Of a DNA stretch of 64,000 nucleotides, positions 19,113 to 27,930 are shown in pieces (position 1 is the first letter of the stretch; each line of letters begins with the position of its first letter). This DNA comes from Methanomicrobiales archaeon. GTDB taxonomy: Archaea > Halobacteriota > Methanomicrobia > Methanomicrobiales > JACTUA01. Location of the stretch: assembly GCA_030019205.1 (NCBI GenBank), contig JASEFH010000001.1:1-64000 (forward strand), in the 5' to 3' direction. The translations under genes and the position numbers were made by a program. Below the pieces are notes generated by a model, which was given only the letters and a program-made list of their open reading frames with translations, had not been told where the DNA came from and searched no databases.

Positions 19113-19911
19113 GCTTCACCGCCTGCATCCAGATGGACGCATCAGGGATAGAGTCCATCCCCGAATGCGAGCATGCTCCGGGGTCTGCGGTTGAGGGATA
19201 TCCGGCGATCTTCCAGATCGTCTCTCGGAAAGGAGGCGGCGGGTCGTCCGCTGTATTCTCCTCAACGTTGAAGCGGGCCGCGATCGAGAACGCGGGATGG
19301 TGGAAGGATCGGATTTCCGCAAAGACCTCTGCACGGTATGGCAGCATACGGAATACTGCTCCCCCGAGGTCCTCTGTGGTTCATCCGTTCATTGCACCGA
19401 CGGGGAGGTGCGCTTGCCTCCACAACTCCCTCGTCCTGGGGGCGGCAGGTCCCGGCATTCGCCAAGCAATTCATGCATGGGTCCCCTCCCGATCCCCGGA
19501 TCCGCCTTCTCGCTGCCGCAGTGCCGGCGGTCTGTTCGGCATCCCGGAGGAGGGCTGCTGTACCGCAGGGAATTGCGGGAAGGGATCTCTCCTCCGTCGC
19601 TGCGTCGGGCGTGGTCGGAGGACCGTGAACAGGAGATGCCACTCCCCCGCCCTCGAGGGCGGGGGAATACCAGCCGCGTGCAGGGTATGCACGCGGCCCC
19701 CGCTTTCCCCGTTGGCCCCGGAATGTGGTACGAATCCGGTGCTATGGCGAGCAGATCCGAATACTCACGGGGCGATGGCTGACCTGAATCGCAGGCCTGG
19801 TTTGGAACACGCGGCCGGGTCCTATCCTGCACCTTCGGATCCCGATTCGAATGTGCCAACGGATACCCGATCCGATAACCTTTTTCGAGCGGAGAAGGTA
19901 CATGCCCCTCC
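19113..19911. other. degenerate intergenic DNA with paired hairpins
   Basis: No intact gene recognised. A 94-codon minus-strand frame at 19063-19347 has a natural-looking composition (AEVFAEIRSFHHPAFSI, FRETIWKIAGYP), but it matches nothing I know and overlaps the msrB remnant. Two perfect hairpins lie at 19644-19697. Confidence 0.45.
19644..19697. repeat. two adjacent perfect inverted repeats
   Basis: The first is a 22-bp perfect palindrome at 19644-19665, with arms CCCCCGCCCTC and GAGGGCGGGGG. The second is a 10-bp stem with 5-nt loop at 19673-19697, with arms GCCGCGTGCA and TGCACGCGGC. Similar C-rich/G-rich hairpins occur at the ends of IS200/IS605-type elements, but no transposase or TnpB gene is nearby. 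Confidence 0.7.
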
Positions 19912-20793
19912 ATGGACGTCCTGACGCACGGTCTCACCGCATCTCTCCTCCTCGCGCTGGACGTCCGGTCCGCGCTCTTCGTCGGCGTACTGGGTTCAAT
20001 CGCTCCTGACCTGGACGTCCTGCTCACATTCGTATCTGACAGGCATCACCGCTGGTACATCCTCACCCACGGAGGCGTGACCCACAGCCTGATCGGCGGC
20101 TGCCTGGTATCCCTGATGGTTCTCTGCGCCGCTGCAGGCATCGCCGCTCTCGTGCCCACATTCCAGGCGGGAGGAATCCTGTTCAGCGCCGAAGCGCTCC
20201 TCTTCCTCCTGGGCGGAACGCTCCTGCACCTGTTCCTGGACGTCCTGGCATATCCCGGCATACCGCTCCTCTACCCCGTATCCGACCGGAAGTATACTCT
20301 GGGCATCTTCCCGGGGCCGAGCATGGCCCTTTTCGGCCTGACCACGCTCTTCCTGGCGCTGGTATTCTCCGGACTGACGGGTATGCAGGCGATTCCTCTG
20401 TATGGCGGCATCGTCCTGCTCTTTCTGCTCTTCGCCATCGGGATGAAGGTGACTGTATCTGTCAGGGCATCGGGCAGGACCGTCCCGACGCGGCATCCGC
20501 TGCGGTGGCTGATCGTCGCGGATACAGGCGACTCCTACACCGTCTCCTCGTACCACCTCCTCCGGGGACGGCTCGACGGGAAGACGTACTTGAAGTACTC
20601 CGGTGTCACAGGCGATGAAGTTCGGCGGTTTTTGACGATGCCCGAACTGAGGCGGCAGTACTACCACTCGTATATGGTTGTCGTGCAGCGGGACGGGAAC
20701 ACCCTGATATTCCGCGATCCCCTGCGGGACGAGGGGTTCATCTTTTACCCTCCCTATTATCGGCAGGTGCGGGTGCGGGACGACGTCCCGTAG
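19912..20793 (+). CDS. DUF457/YdjM-like membrane-bound metal-dependent hydrolase
   Basis: A 293-residue integral membrane protein. Its N-terminal half shows the YdjM/DUF457 histidine/aspartate pattern: VLTHG at the start, IAPDLDVLLTF, then YILTHGGVTHSLI and LLHLFLDVLAYPGIPLLYP. These are thought to bind a metal and act on lipid or other membrane substrates. Four to six hydrophobic segments lie within residues 1-185. The C-terminal 100 residues are soluble (RHPLRWLIVADTGDSYTV onward) and appear to be an added domain. The ATG is preceded by GGAGAAGG about 20 nt upstream. The reaction is unknown. Confidence 0.8.
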   Translation: MDVLTHGLTASLLLALDVRSALFVGVLGSIAPDLDVLLTFVSDRHHRWYILTHGGVTHSLIGGCLVSLMVLCAAAGIAALVPTFQAGGILFSAEALLFLLGGTLLHLFLDVLAYPGIPLLYPVSDRKYTLGIFPGPSMALFGLTTLFLALVFSGLTGMQAIPLYGGIVLLFLLFAIGMKVTVSVRASGRTVPTRHPLRWLIVADTGDSYTVSSYHLLRGRLDGKTYLKYSGVTGDEVRRFLTMPELRRQYYHSYMVVVQRDGNTLIFRDPLRDEGFIFYPPYYRQVRVRDDVP

Positions 20794-20839
20794 GCGGATC
20801 CCGGATATCCGTGGAGGGCGCGTATGGCGGAGTATCCGT

Positions 20840-21110
20840 TCGGGATTCTTCGGGGCTGCGGCGCCAGGGCGGATGCGATAGGCCCCGAAGATAACCGATA
20901 TTGGCATCCCCCGGAGCGGATGCGCCGCGATCGCGTGGATCTCGACAGAGTGCAGGAAAGCCCTCGCCAGCGGGGTCGGGTTCCCGGATGCCGCCATGAA
21001 GGCGGCGGGACGATCGTGTCGATTCCCGGGTACAGGATCACGCCTGCGAATCCCTCGCGGTAGTTCGTCAAGACGTTCATCGCACCTTCGACCATTCCCG
21101 TCTCCTGCAC
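20840..21110 (-). pseudogene. frameshifted fragment of an unidentified gene
   Basis: Two consecutive pieces with coding character in different minus-strand frames. The first, from a start at 21110, reads MVEGAMNVLTNY and FAGVILYPGIDTIV. After a shift near 21005 the second reads MAASGNPTPLARAFLHSVEI and IAAHPLRGMPISVIFGAYRI. They look like one protein interrupted by a single frameshift. A TTTTATACT TATA-like box lies at about 21164-21172. I do not recognise the family. It could be a live gene with a sequencing error. Confidence 0.45.
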
Positions 21111-21203
21111 AGGAGGCCGTGCAGCCTATCCGAAACCGGTTCGCCATACCTGGCAGAATCCATAGTATAAAATTCTTAAAATCGGAGTTTAACCTAAAAT
21201 ACA

Positions 21204-23963
21204 ATGGCAAAAGGGATAATTCTTCATATCGGGGAGTGCCGGTGCCGCATCTCTATCGGAAGACCTGCGAATCTCGGCTCACACCTGGTCTATACCTGCA
21301 CGCTCCTCCTCATCCTTGCCGCGCTGCAGGTCCCCGCAGCCGGTGTCGATATTACCGCGCCGACCGTGATCAGCAGTTCTGGCATGTACACTCTTCGACA
21401 AGACCTCCTGAACAGAGGGGAGTCGAGGATCATTACAATAGCCGCATCCGATGTGATCTTCGACGGCAACGGATATACCATTGACGGCCTGGATCAGCCC
21501 TCCCAGTATGGCATTTATGTGCATATTACAAGCCAAACTGTGTCCAATGTCACGGTACGCAATCTGACCGTGAAAGACTGCTATTACGGATTCTTTTACT
21601 ATAACACAATAGGAGGTCTTATCGAGAACTGCACAGCGAACTCGAACGTGCAGCATGGGATCTACCTCTCGATGACGGACGACTCCACGGTGACTGGTTG
21701 GAACACATCTACCAATGGCAACTCGGGCATATTCATGGACTACTCAGATAACAATACGATTGAGAGGGGTTCTGCCTATTCGAACATGAATGGAGTTCGA
21801 ATCTCTGTGGTTAGCAACAACAACAGGCTATTTGACAACCGGATCTACGGCAACGAGTATGGCATCAATGTTACCTCATCCAGCGGAAATATCATTTATA
21901 ACAACCTCCTCAACAACACTGTGAACGCGGTGCCGGGAAACGGCAACACCTGGAACACCACTGGAACAGCGGGAGCTGCGATCAACGGGGGTCCGACCCT
22001 GGGCGGTAACCTGTGGCTGCTCCCCGACGGCAGCGGATTCTCATCGACCACAGCGGACCGGGACGACGACGGAATCTGCGACGAGCCCCACGCCCTTGGC
22101 GGGGATGCCATGGATCACCTTCCCCTTGCCGCCATCCCGGGCCAGCACACCCCCCTGTTCGCACCGGAGTGGCCGCTCCGGTTCCTGCGGCCCGGCGACG
22201 GCGGTGAGACCGCTCACCCAACGGCGTTCTACTACCTCTTCGACGCCTCCACGCCGGAGGGAAAGGGAGACCGCCCCGACACCCTGCGTTTCGTCGTGAA
22301 GATGCTGGACGGCGGTCTGACGCTGACAGCGGACGTATCCGAACTGGATGGCAATTCGACTCCCCTCTCGCCATACTTCGTCAGGGACACGGAGTACTAC
22401 TTCGAGCATCCGTTTGGAGATTCTTCTCTCGGAACGGTGAACGGAAACACGAGGAACATCACGATTCACGCCAGAATCGGAGAGTTCCAGAACTCCACCA
22501 GCGGGTCCTCCGGATCTCCGCCACCGCTCGCAGTCGCGGTGAATCCGTGGATCGGTCCTCCCGGCTTCACCAGCACGGACCTGCGCGATATCGAGGATTT
22601 TACGGCGGTGGAAGGGTTCAGCGTCCAGAGAGGAGTCGACACGGAGATGGTGGGATCGATACAGTTTCCCGGTCCGCTGAACTTCTGCGATGCCGCGTTT
22701 GCCGACGCGATGCCGTCTCTCTGGGACCACGTCCGGATCGAGGGGAATGCAATTGCCCTGGATGCCGCCGCACCCGGGCTCGCGATCCTGAACGCGAGTG
22801 CGACCCTGACGATGCACGCCCCCGCCTTCACCACGACCCCCGGGATCTTCCGTGACGGCGAGCCCGACACCTATGCGAACGGAACCCCTGCGGCCGGCTC
22901 CGTTGCGAGCAACGTGCGCTGGGACAACGCGACCAAGATCCTGCGGTTCGACGTCCCCCACTGGACCCGCTATCACGCGGACGGCAACGGTCCGGAGATC
23001 CTCGTGGAATCCCCCGCAGACGGTGCGACCTTCTCGTCCGATCGCATTGCTCTGCGGGGCACGGCCTCGGATCCCTCCGGCGTCTCGCTCGTGGAGGTGC
23101 AGGTGAACGGCGGGGACTGGACGATCGCCGACGGCACGGACGCCTGGAACTGTACGATCCCTCTTGCCGAAGGCTGGAACACGATCGTCGTTCGGGCTAC
23201 GGACCGGATCGGGTGTATAAACACCATATACCTGACCCTCTACAGGCCTGCCGCACCTACCGCGACACCCACCCCGACGCCACCTTCGCCACCCGAGCAG
23301 CCGTCGCAGCGCAGCCGATCCGATAGGGCTAGCCAGCCCGTCATAACGCGGTTCGTCGGCAATGCCACGCTCGCCACGACAGCCTGGGGGGAGGTGCTGC
23401 GGACGGTCACCCTGACGTCGGAGGACGGGGTGGTGAGGCTCGTGATCCCCTCGGGAACGCGGATACTGGACGCAGACGGCAAGCCGGTGAAGGAGCTGTC
23501 TGTTCGAACCGTATGCGGCAAAGAGATCACGGAGCCGACTTCGGAACCCTGCATGGATCGGGACGTCCCGCAGTGTCCGTACCGGATCGGGGAGCCGGGA
23601 CTGCGGTTTGATCCTCCGCTGCGGATGGAGATCCTTCCCGCAGGAGAGGGGTCGGCGTGGATCTGGTGCAATGGTAACGGAGCGCCGGGGGGATGCACCG
23701 AACTGGCGGGTGGAGAGGACATGGGAGAGGTTCGGACCGAGATTTCCCGTTCCGGTCACGTCTGTATCAGGGCAAATCCGCGCACCGCATCGGTCGTCCC
23801 GACTGACGATACCGCCGGCTCGCCCACCATGACCCCAACCGCTCCCCCCGCCGCAGCAGCGCAGGAGACGCGACGGGCCGGTCCGGTGATGCCGCTGGGC
23901 GGGGCTCTGGGCCTGTGCGCGAGCCTGCTCGCGATCGGTCTTCGTCGTGCCCGCAGCCGGTGA
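21204..23963 (+). CDS. secreted surface protein with NosD-type beta-helix
   Basis: A 919-residue exported protein. A hydrophobic signal segment (LVYTCTLLLILAALQVP) lies near residues 28-45. Residues about 50-260 are a right-handed beta-helix of the NosD/periplasmic copper-binding type, with repeats such as NSGIFMDYSDNNTIERG and many Asn-X-Thr sequons. Middle regions carry Ig-like and bacterial surface-type segments (ILVESPADGATFSSDRIALR), a Pro/Thr linker near residue 690, and a C-terminal membrane anchor with a basic tail (PLGGALGLCASLLAIGLRR). The tail resembles an archaeosortase-type sorting signal but lacks a clear PGF motif. It probably acts at the cell envelope; the ligand is unknown. 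Confidence 0.82.
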   Translation: MAKGIILHIGECRCRISIGRPANLGSHLVYTCTLLLILAALQVPAAGVDITAPTVISSSGMYTLRQDLLNRGESRIITIAASDVIFDGNGYTIDGLDQPSQYGIYVHITSQTVSNVTVRNLTVKDCYYGFFYYNTIGGLIENCTANSNVQHGIYLSMTDDSTVTGWNTSTNGNSGIFMDYSDNNTIERGSAYSNMNGVRISVVSNNNRLFDNRIYGNEYGINVTSSSGNIIYNNLLNNTVNAVPGNGNTWNTTGTAGAAINGGPTLGGNLWLLPDGSGFSSTTADRDDDGICDEPHALGGDAMDHLPLAAIPGQHTPLFAPEWPLRFLRPGDGGETAHPTAFYYLFDASTPEGKGDRPDTLRFVVKMLDGGLTLTADVSELDGNSTPLSPYFVRDTEYYFEHPFGDSSLGTVNGNTRNITIHARIGEFQNSTSGSSGSPPPLAVAVNPWIGPPGFTSTDLRDIEDFTAVEGFSVQRGVDTEMVGSIQFPGPLNFCDAAFADAMPSLWDHVRIEGNAIALDAAAPGLAILNASATLTMHAPAFTTTPGIFRDGEPDTYANGTPAAGSVASNVRWDNATKILRFDVPHWTRYHADGNGPEILVESPADGATFSSDRIALRGTASDPSGVSLVEVQVNGGDWTIADGTDAWNCTIPLAEGWNTIVVRATDRIGCINTIYLTLYRPAAPTATPTPTPPSPPEQPSQRSRSDRASQPVITRFVGNATLATTAWGEVLRTVTLTSEDGVVRLVIPSGTRILDADGKPVKELSVRTVCGKEITEPTSEPCMDRDVPQCPYRIGEPGLRFDPPLRMEILPAGEGSAWIWCNGNGAPGGCTELAGGEDMGEVRTEISRSGHVCIRANPRTASVVPTDDTAGSPTMTPTAPPAAAAQETRRAGPVMPLGGALGLCASLLAIGLRRARSR

Positions 23964-24493
23964 GATCGAGAGCCCCCCTGCCGCTGCCAGGCCCCGGTTA
24001 CTTCACGAAGCACGAGTACGGCGGCGATCCTGAGGAGACCCGGGGGTCACGATCTCGCCGGATGGCAGATCCGCAGTGCGCGCCCGAATCGAGTCCTGTG
24101 CAGGGTCGTTTCGCCTCTCCCCCCGCGGGCAGCCCCTGTCGGGTGAAGGCGCGGCGAGGGGAGCACTGCGGCGTGCAGGATCCTCACAGCGGCTGCATAC
24201 AGCGGAAGACATTCGGGGATTCATTGTTCTGTCCTGGATTGCGATCGGGGAGCGTCCCCCTTCCTATCCTCTCTGTCGTTCAAGAAGAGGATAGATGGGG
24301 GATCGGTTTCCTTTCGCAGTCCTGCGCCATCCGGTCCCCTGCCATCGCCCCGGCTGCAATCCTCTCGTCCAGAATGGCCCCGGGCCGGCACTCCCCGCGA
24401 GTTCCCTCCTGGCTGGGGTTCTCTCCCCCTCCGCGGGGGATCCAGGGCCGGCCAATCAATTCTTTTTAAGATAACGTCGGAATACCCTGTTCG
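23964..24493. other. intergenic, with hairpin and TATA box
   Basis: No gene is seen. An inverted repeat lies at 24264-24294 (arms CTATCCTCT and AGAGGATAG, 13-nt loop), flanked by CCCCC and GGGGG. CTTTTTAAGA near 24462-24471 sits 23-32 bp before the antiporter ATG and is its likely TATA box for a leaderless message. Confidence 0.5.
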
Positions 24494-25684
24494 ATGGACG
24501 CCATCCTCCAGATCATCGTCATCCTCGTCGTCGCAAAGCTCTTCGGGGAACTCGTGGAGAGGGGCGGTTATCCCTCGCTCGTCGGGGAGATCGCAGCCGG
24601 CATCATCCTCGGCCCCTCACTGCTCAACCTGGTCGCATTCGACACGACGATCGAACTCTTCTCCGATATCGGGGTGATCGTTCTCCTGTTCATCAGCGGG
24701 GCCGAATTGAACCTGCGATCCTTCGTTGCCGCAGAAGTGCCTTCGCTCTCAACGGCCCTTGGCGGGGTGCTGGTTCCGGTGCTCATGGGGTTCCTGTTCG
24801 GGAGCCTGGCCGGGTATACCCTCTACGAGGTGCTTTTTCTCGGGATCGCGCTCTCCATAACGTCGATCGGCATCTCGGTGCGGACGCTCATCGATCTGCG
24901 GAGGCTGGATACGGCGCTCGGCACCACGATCGTGGGCGCTGCCGTATTCGATGATGTCTTCGGCATCCTGATGCTCACCCTTCTCACGGCGGTTACCAGC
25001 GGACAGGAGTTCTCGCTGGTCGGCTTTGCAGAGACCATCTTGGCGACGATCATTTTTCTCGCCCTCGTATTGACGGGCGGAAGGAGAGGGATTCGGTGGA
25101 TCTTCGCCCGGACGCGGGGCTCCCGTCTCCAAGAGATGTCTTTCTCCGCCGCCCTGATCATCGCGCTGCTGGTGGCGTTCCTGTCCAATGCCGTAGGTCT
25201 CCACTATGCCATCGGTGCCTTTCTGGCAGGGCTGATCCTCGGCGACCAGGTCAGAAACGATCGCATCCTCTTCGACAGCCTGGTCGATCTCGGATTCGGC
25301 TTCTTCGTGACCATATTCTTTGCGTCCATCGGCCTTCTCTTCGCGTTCAGCCTGGATGCCCTGCTGTCGCCCCTCGTCCTGCTCCTGATCGCCGTCTCTC
25401 TTCTGAGCAAGGTGCTGGGGGGCTACCTTGGATCCATCCTCTTTTGCCGTGACCCCCTGAAGGCGCTCATCGTGGGTCTGGGTCTCTACCCACGAGGCGA
25501 GATAACCCTCGTGGTCGCGAAGATCGCGCTCCTCTCCGGTTTCATATCCGTCTCCCTCTATGCGTCGGTCACCCTCGTCATCATCGTGAGCATCATCCTC
25601 ACCCCGTTCCTCCTGAAACGCACCTTTCAACATCTTTCATCCCGGAAGACTACAGGCGGCCGACCAGCCGCAGGAGGGAGATGA
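24494..25684 (+). CDS. Kef/CPA2-type cation:proton antiporter
   Basis: A 396-residue membrane protein of the monovalent cation:proton antiporter 2 family, with about 12 hydrophobic segments across its length. The first segments carry GGYPSLVGEIAAGIILGPSLL, the classic CPA2 start. The paired aspartates in GAAVFDDVFGIL are the ion-binding site on the discontinuous helix. There is no C-terminal TrkA-N domain, so regulation is not through a fused nucleotide sensor. The last 35 bp overlap the convergent CBS gene. Whether it moves Na+ or K+ cannot be told from sequence. Confidence 0.9.
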   Translation: MDAILQIIVILVVAKLFGELVERGGYPSLVGEIAAGIILGPSLLNLVAFDTTIELFSDIGVIVLLFISGAELNLRSFVAAEVPSLSTALGGVLVPVLMGFLFGSLAGYTLYEVLFLGIALSITSIGISVRTLIDLRRLDTALGTTIVGAAVFDDVFGILMLTLLTAVTSGQEFSLVGFAETILATIIFLALVLTGGRRGIRWIFARTRGSRLQEMSFSAALIIALLVAFLSNAVGLHYAIGAFLAGLILGDQVRNDRILFDSLVDLGFGFFVTIFFASIGLLFAFSLDALLSPLVLLLIAVSLLSKVLGGYLGSILFCRDPLKALIVGLGLYPRGEITLVVAKIALLSGFISVSLYASVTLVIIVSIILTPFLLKRTFQHLSSRKTTGGRPAAGGR

Positions 25685-26099
25685 CGTTGCAGACCTCGAT
25701 CTGGCCGATTGCCATCCCCCGATCGTCGACCACAATCAGGTCGGGGTGCCGGTTCTTCTCCATCGCCCGCATCACCTCCTCGATGGGGGCATCCTTATGA
25801 ATGGTGATGTGGCGGCGGGTCATGAGGGTCTCTGCGGTCGATGCCCCGCCGCGGACGAGGCACTCGATGCAGGGGAGCCTCTTCCTCCCCCGCACACCCA
25901 TGATCGGGCTTACCGAACCCAGCAGGTCCAGTGCCATGATGACACCGAGGTATCTGCCGCTCCGGTCGAGAACAACCAGGTCCCGGCAACCTTCTTTCGA
26001 GAACTTCTCCAGAACAACCTCGATCGGGGCATCCTGCGGAACCGTCACAATCTTGTTCTGCATGATGCTTCCTGCGGTCGCCTCTTCATTCTCTGCCAT
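25650..26099 (-). CDS. CBS-domain pair protein
   Basis: A 149-residue protein made of two CBS motifs, a unit that binds adenine nucleotides and often senses energy state. The first motif spans about residues 10-70 (IMQNKIVTVPQDAPIEVVLE...GRYLGVIMALDLL). The second spans about residues 85-145 (LMTRRHITIHKDAPIEEV...GMAIGQIEVCNVI). No other domain is present. GGGAG/GTAGG lies just before the ATG, with a TATA box (ATTTATACA) at 26154-26162. It converges on the antiporter gene and overlaps its end. A functional link, for example as a sensor, is only conjecture. Confidence 0.88.
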   Translation of the reverse strand: MAENEEATAGSIMQNKIVTVPQDAPIEVVLEKFSKEGCRDLVVLDRSGRYLGVIMALDLLGSVSPIMGVRGRKRLPCIECLVRGGASTAETLMTRRHITIHKDAPIEEVMRAMEKNRHPDLIVVDDRGMAIGQIEVCNVISLLRLVGRL

Positions 26100-26162
26100 T
26101 CCTACTCCCGCGGCGGCACCTGTCTGCTGCCGAATCGAAGGATGGTGCGGATGTGTATAAAT

Positions 26163-26720
26163 ACTGAGCGTACGACCCTCGTGCCGGGACGGGTCAGGGA
26201 GGCAGGCACCTGCGCCGGAGGTGCGAACGATCGATACGATTTTCGAGGAGGGGATGCCTGCCGTTCCTTCGAGCGAATTCGGAAATAACGCCCACGGATC
26301 CTGCGGAGAGCAGGTGACGGGCCTGGGGCTCGTATGCCAGAATAGGAGCGGACGGGATTGGGGAGAATGCGGGATCGAAGGTCGTTCCCGAGAGACGCAG
26401 GGTATCGACGCATGAGGGGAAAGATCCCCCCGGGGTAATGCAGACCTCTCTTCCGCATCCTACTGCAAGAGTATATTTCGATCCGCGCTTACTCCCCTTC
26501 GTGCGGGTTGGCGCGGAGCTGTCAGGACGGTATGCGGTGCCCGTGTTGGGGCGGGACGGCGCGGACTCCCTGTATTCGGGTCGACGGTGCCGCAGAACCG
26601 GTACGTTGCCTCCCTCCCGGTGCCCTGGAAAGGCCCGGGCGAATGCGACCGCCCGAGCGCGACCCGCTTGCCGGTACGCAGGACATCTCGTCCCATCGGA
26701 TCGGGGACGGCGGCGGCGGA
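26163..26720. other. intergenic stretch, no gene seen
   Basis: Between the CBS gene promoter and the 3' end of tRNA-Gln. Open frames here are short and compositionally atypical. No RNA gene other than the adjacent tRNA is seen. Confidence 0.5.
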
Positions 26721-26793
26721 TACCCCCGGGCGGATTCGAACCGCCGTCACCGGCTCCAAAGGCCGGTATGATTGACCACTACACTACGGGGGT
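26721..26793 (-). tRNA. tRNA-Gln (anticodon TTG)
   Basis: A 73-nt tRNA folded by eye on the minus strand. The acceptor arms ACCCCCG and CGGGGGT pair perfectly, followed by discriminator A. The anticodon stem CCGGC/GCCGG encloses loop CTTTGGA with anticodon TTG, reading CAA. The T arm is GGCGG, TTCGAAT, CCGCC. The D arm has the weak pairing typical of archaeal Glu/Gln tRNAs. CCA is not encoded and there is no intron. Its promoter should lie in the A+T-rich stretch around 26825-26845. Confidence 0.93.
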
Positions 26794-27050
26794 GCGGACA
26801 GGGTGGCAGGAGCGCCGGCCACCCCCCTATTCGGTATCATTAATGGTCGTGAAACATGATGAAGAATTCTATGGGGGACGTTTTTTCCCTGCAGGCCGGA
26901 GAAGATTCCGCGGGATACGAAGTCTGGGGCACCATCCGGCTGCGGAAAGGGAAGGGGCGATCCCCCCGGATGCGCCCGCAGGACAGTTGCGGTCGAATCG
27001 TGGACCGTTGCGGCAAAGTTCGAGACAATCTTCGGGGAAATTGCAAACGG

Positions 27051-27455
27051 ATGTTGATGAAAGTATATGATCGTCCTCCTCTGACAGATCAGCTCATGAT
27101 CTATCCCGCCTGCCACAGCGAGAAGGACCGGATCATCACGTCCATCATCCAGAGCCTGGATGCCATCGACGGCGGCATGAGGGAGCTGGAGAGTCTTCTC
27201 GCGGCATCCGGCAGACCTCTCCCCTTCGTGCTGCTGGATGCCGAGACGGCAATAGAGAGACTCATTGTCACGTACCAGGTCGCGGAATCGGTAGTGCAGA
27301 AGGGGTATGCCCGGGGATACCTTACAGGCAACCAGATCCAGTCGCTGAATCGGGAACTCCAGCGATCCGCGCAGCGTCTGATCGCATTATCAACCTGCTC
27401 CGCGATACTCGCGCAGAAGGTGCAGGAGAAGCTCGGTATGGTGAACGTCTGCTAG
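27051..27455 (+). CDS. hypothetical protein, helical
   Basis: A 134-residue protein that I do not recognise. It looks almost entirely alpha-helical and soluble: SEKDRIITSIIQSLDAID, ETAIERLIVTYQVAESVVQ and LNRELQRSAQRLIALS. A helical-bundle regulatory or structural role is possible, but no motif supports one. I chose the ATG at 27051, where the coding-like composition begins. ATGs at 27057 and about 27096 are alternatives, and none has a strong ribosome site. It stands alone between tRNA-Gln and hsp20, followed by a G/C hairpin. Confidence 0.6.
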   Translation: MLMKVYDRPPLTDQLMIYPACHSEKDRIITSIIQSLDAIDGGMRELESLLAASGRPLPFVLLDAETAIERLIVTYQVAESVVQKGYARGYLTGNQIQSLNRELQRSAQRLIALSTCSAILAQKVQEKLGMVNVC

Positions 27456-27545
27456 GGATACTCCCGGAGGTCTGGATCGCGCCAATCCGCGGAGGATCAC
27501 CCTTTGCCGAGGACCGAGGAGGTGGATGCCGTCCCCATCCTCGCC

Positions 27546-27563
27546 CTCCCCCATCCGGGGGAG
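27546..27563. terminator. hairpin between convergent genes
   Basis: CTCCCCC, ATCC, GGGGGAG: a perfect 7-bp stem with a 4-nt loop between two convergent genes (ends at 27455 and 27586). It could end transcription in either direction, though it has no strong T-run. Confidence 0.4.
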
Positions 27564-27585
27564 CGGGTTTCGGGGACCGATGCAG

Positions 27586-27897
27586 TCATGCGATGGCTAT
27601 CTCTTTTCCACGGGTCTGGGGAGTCCTGTAGGGCACGTCGATGGTGAGAAGCCCATTTTTATACTCGGCATGCGCTTTCTCGAAGTCTATCGGGCAGCAG
27701 ACGGCATACGAGGCGACGTACTTCACGTCCTCCTTCTCCGCCGTGACGAAGAAACTGTCCTCGTGCATCCGCAGCATGATGTTCTCCTTGTCGACACCGG
27801 GCAGCTCGATCTCGATGTGGAGGTTGTCGTGCCGGTCGTCCGGCATCGCATATACGGTCGGCGAGATCCGTAACTTCTCTTCCGCCATGGTTCCCAC
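27586..27897 (-). CDS. Hsp20/alpha-crystallin family small heat-shock protein
   Basis: About 100 residues forming a lone alpha-crystallin domain, a chaperone that holds unfolding proteins. The core is HIEIELPGVDKENIMLRM followed by FFVTAEK and, near the end, YKNGLLTIDVPYR, the domain's closing strand motif (G-L/I-L-x-I-xxP). The N-terminal arm is very short and there is no I-X-I tail, so assembly may differ from larger sHSPs. The TATA box at 27923-27930 points to transcription starting near the GTG at 27897; an ATG at 27888 gives 100 residues and is the other likely start. Confidence 0.88.
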   Translation of the reverse strand: MGTMAEEKLRISPTVYAMPDDRHDNLHIEIELPGVDKENIMLRMHEDSFFVTAEKEDVKYVASYAVCCPIDFEKAHAEYKNGLLTIDVPYRTPQTRGKEIAIA

Positions 27898-27922
27898 ACT
27901 TCGGACGTCCTATACGGACATG

Positions 27923-27930
27923 GTATATAT
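27923..27930 (-). promoter_or_regulatory. TATA box of the small heat-shock gene
   Basis: ATATATAC on the minus strand, about 26-33 bp before the GTG start. There is no Shine-Dalgarno site, so the message is probably leaderless. Confidence 0.6.

Noticed and set aside
19113-19911. TnpB/IS605 element around the twin hairpins
   Set aside because: The hairpins resemble such ends, but no tnpB or tnpA sequence is readable in any frame on either strand.
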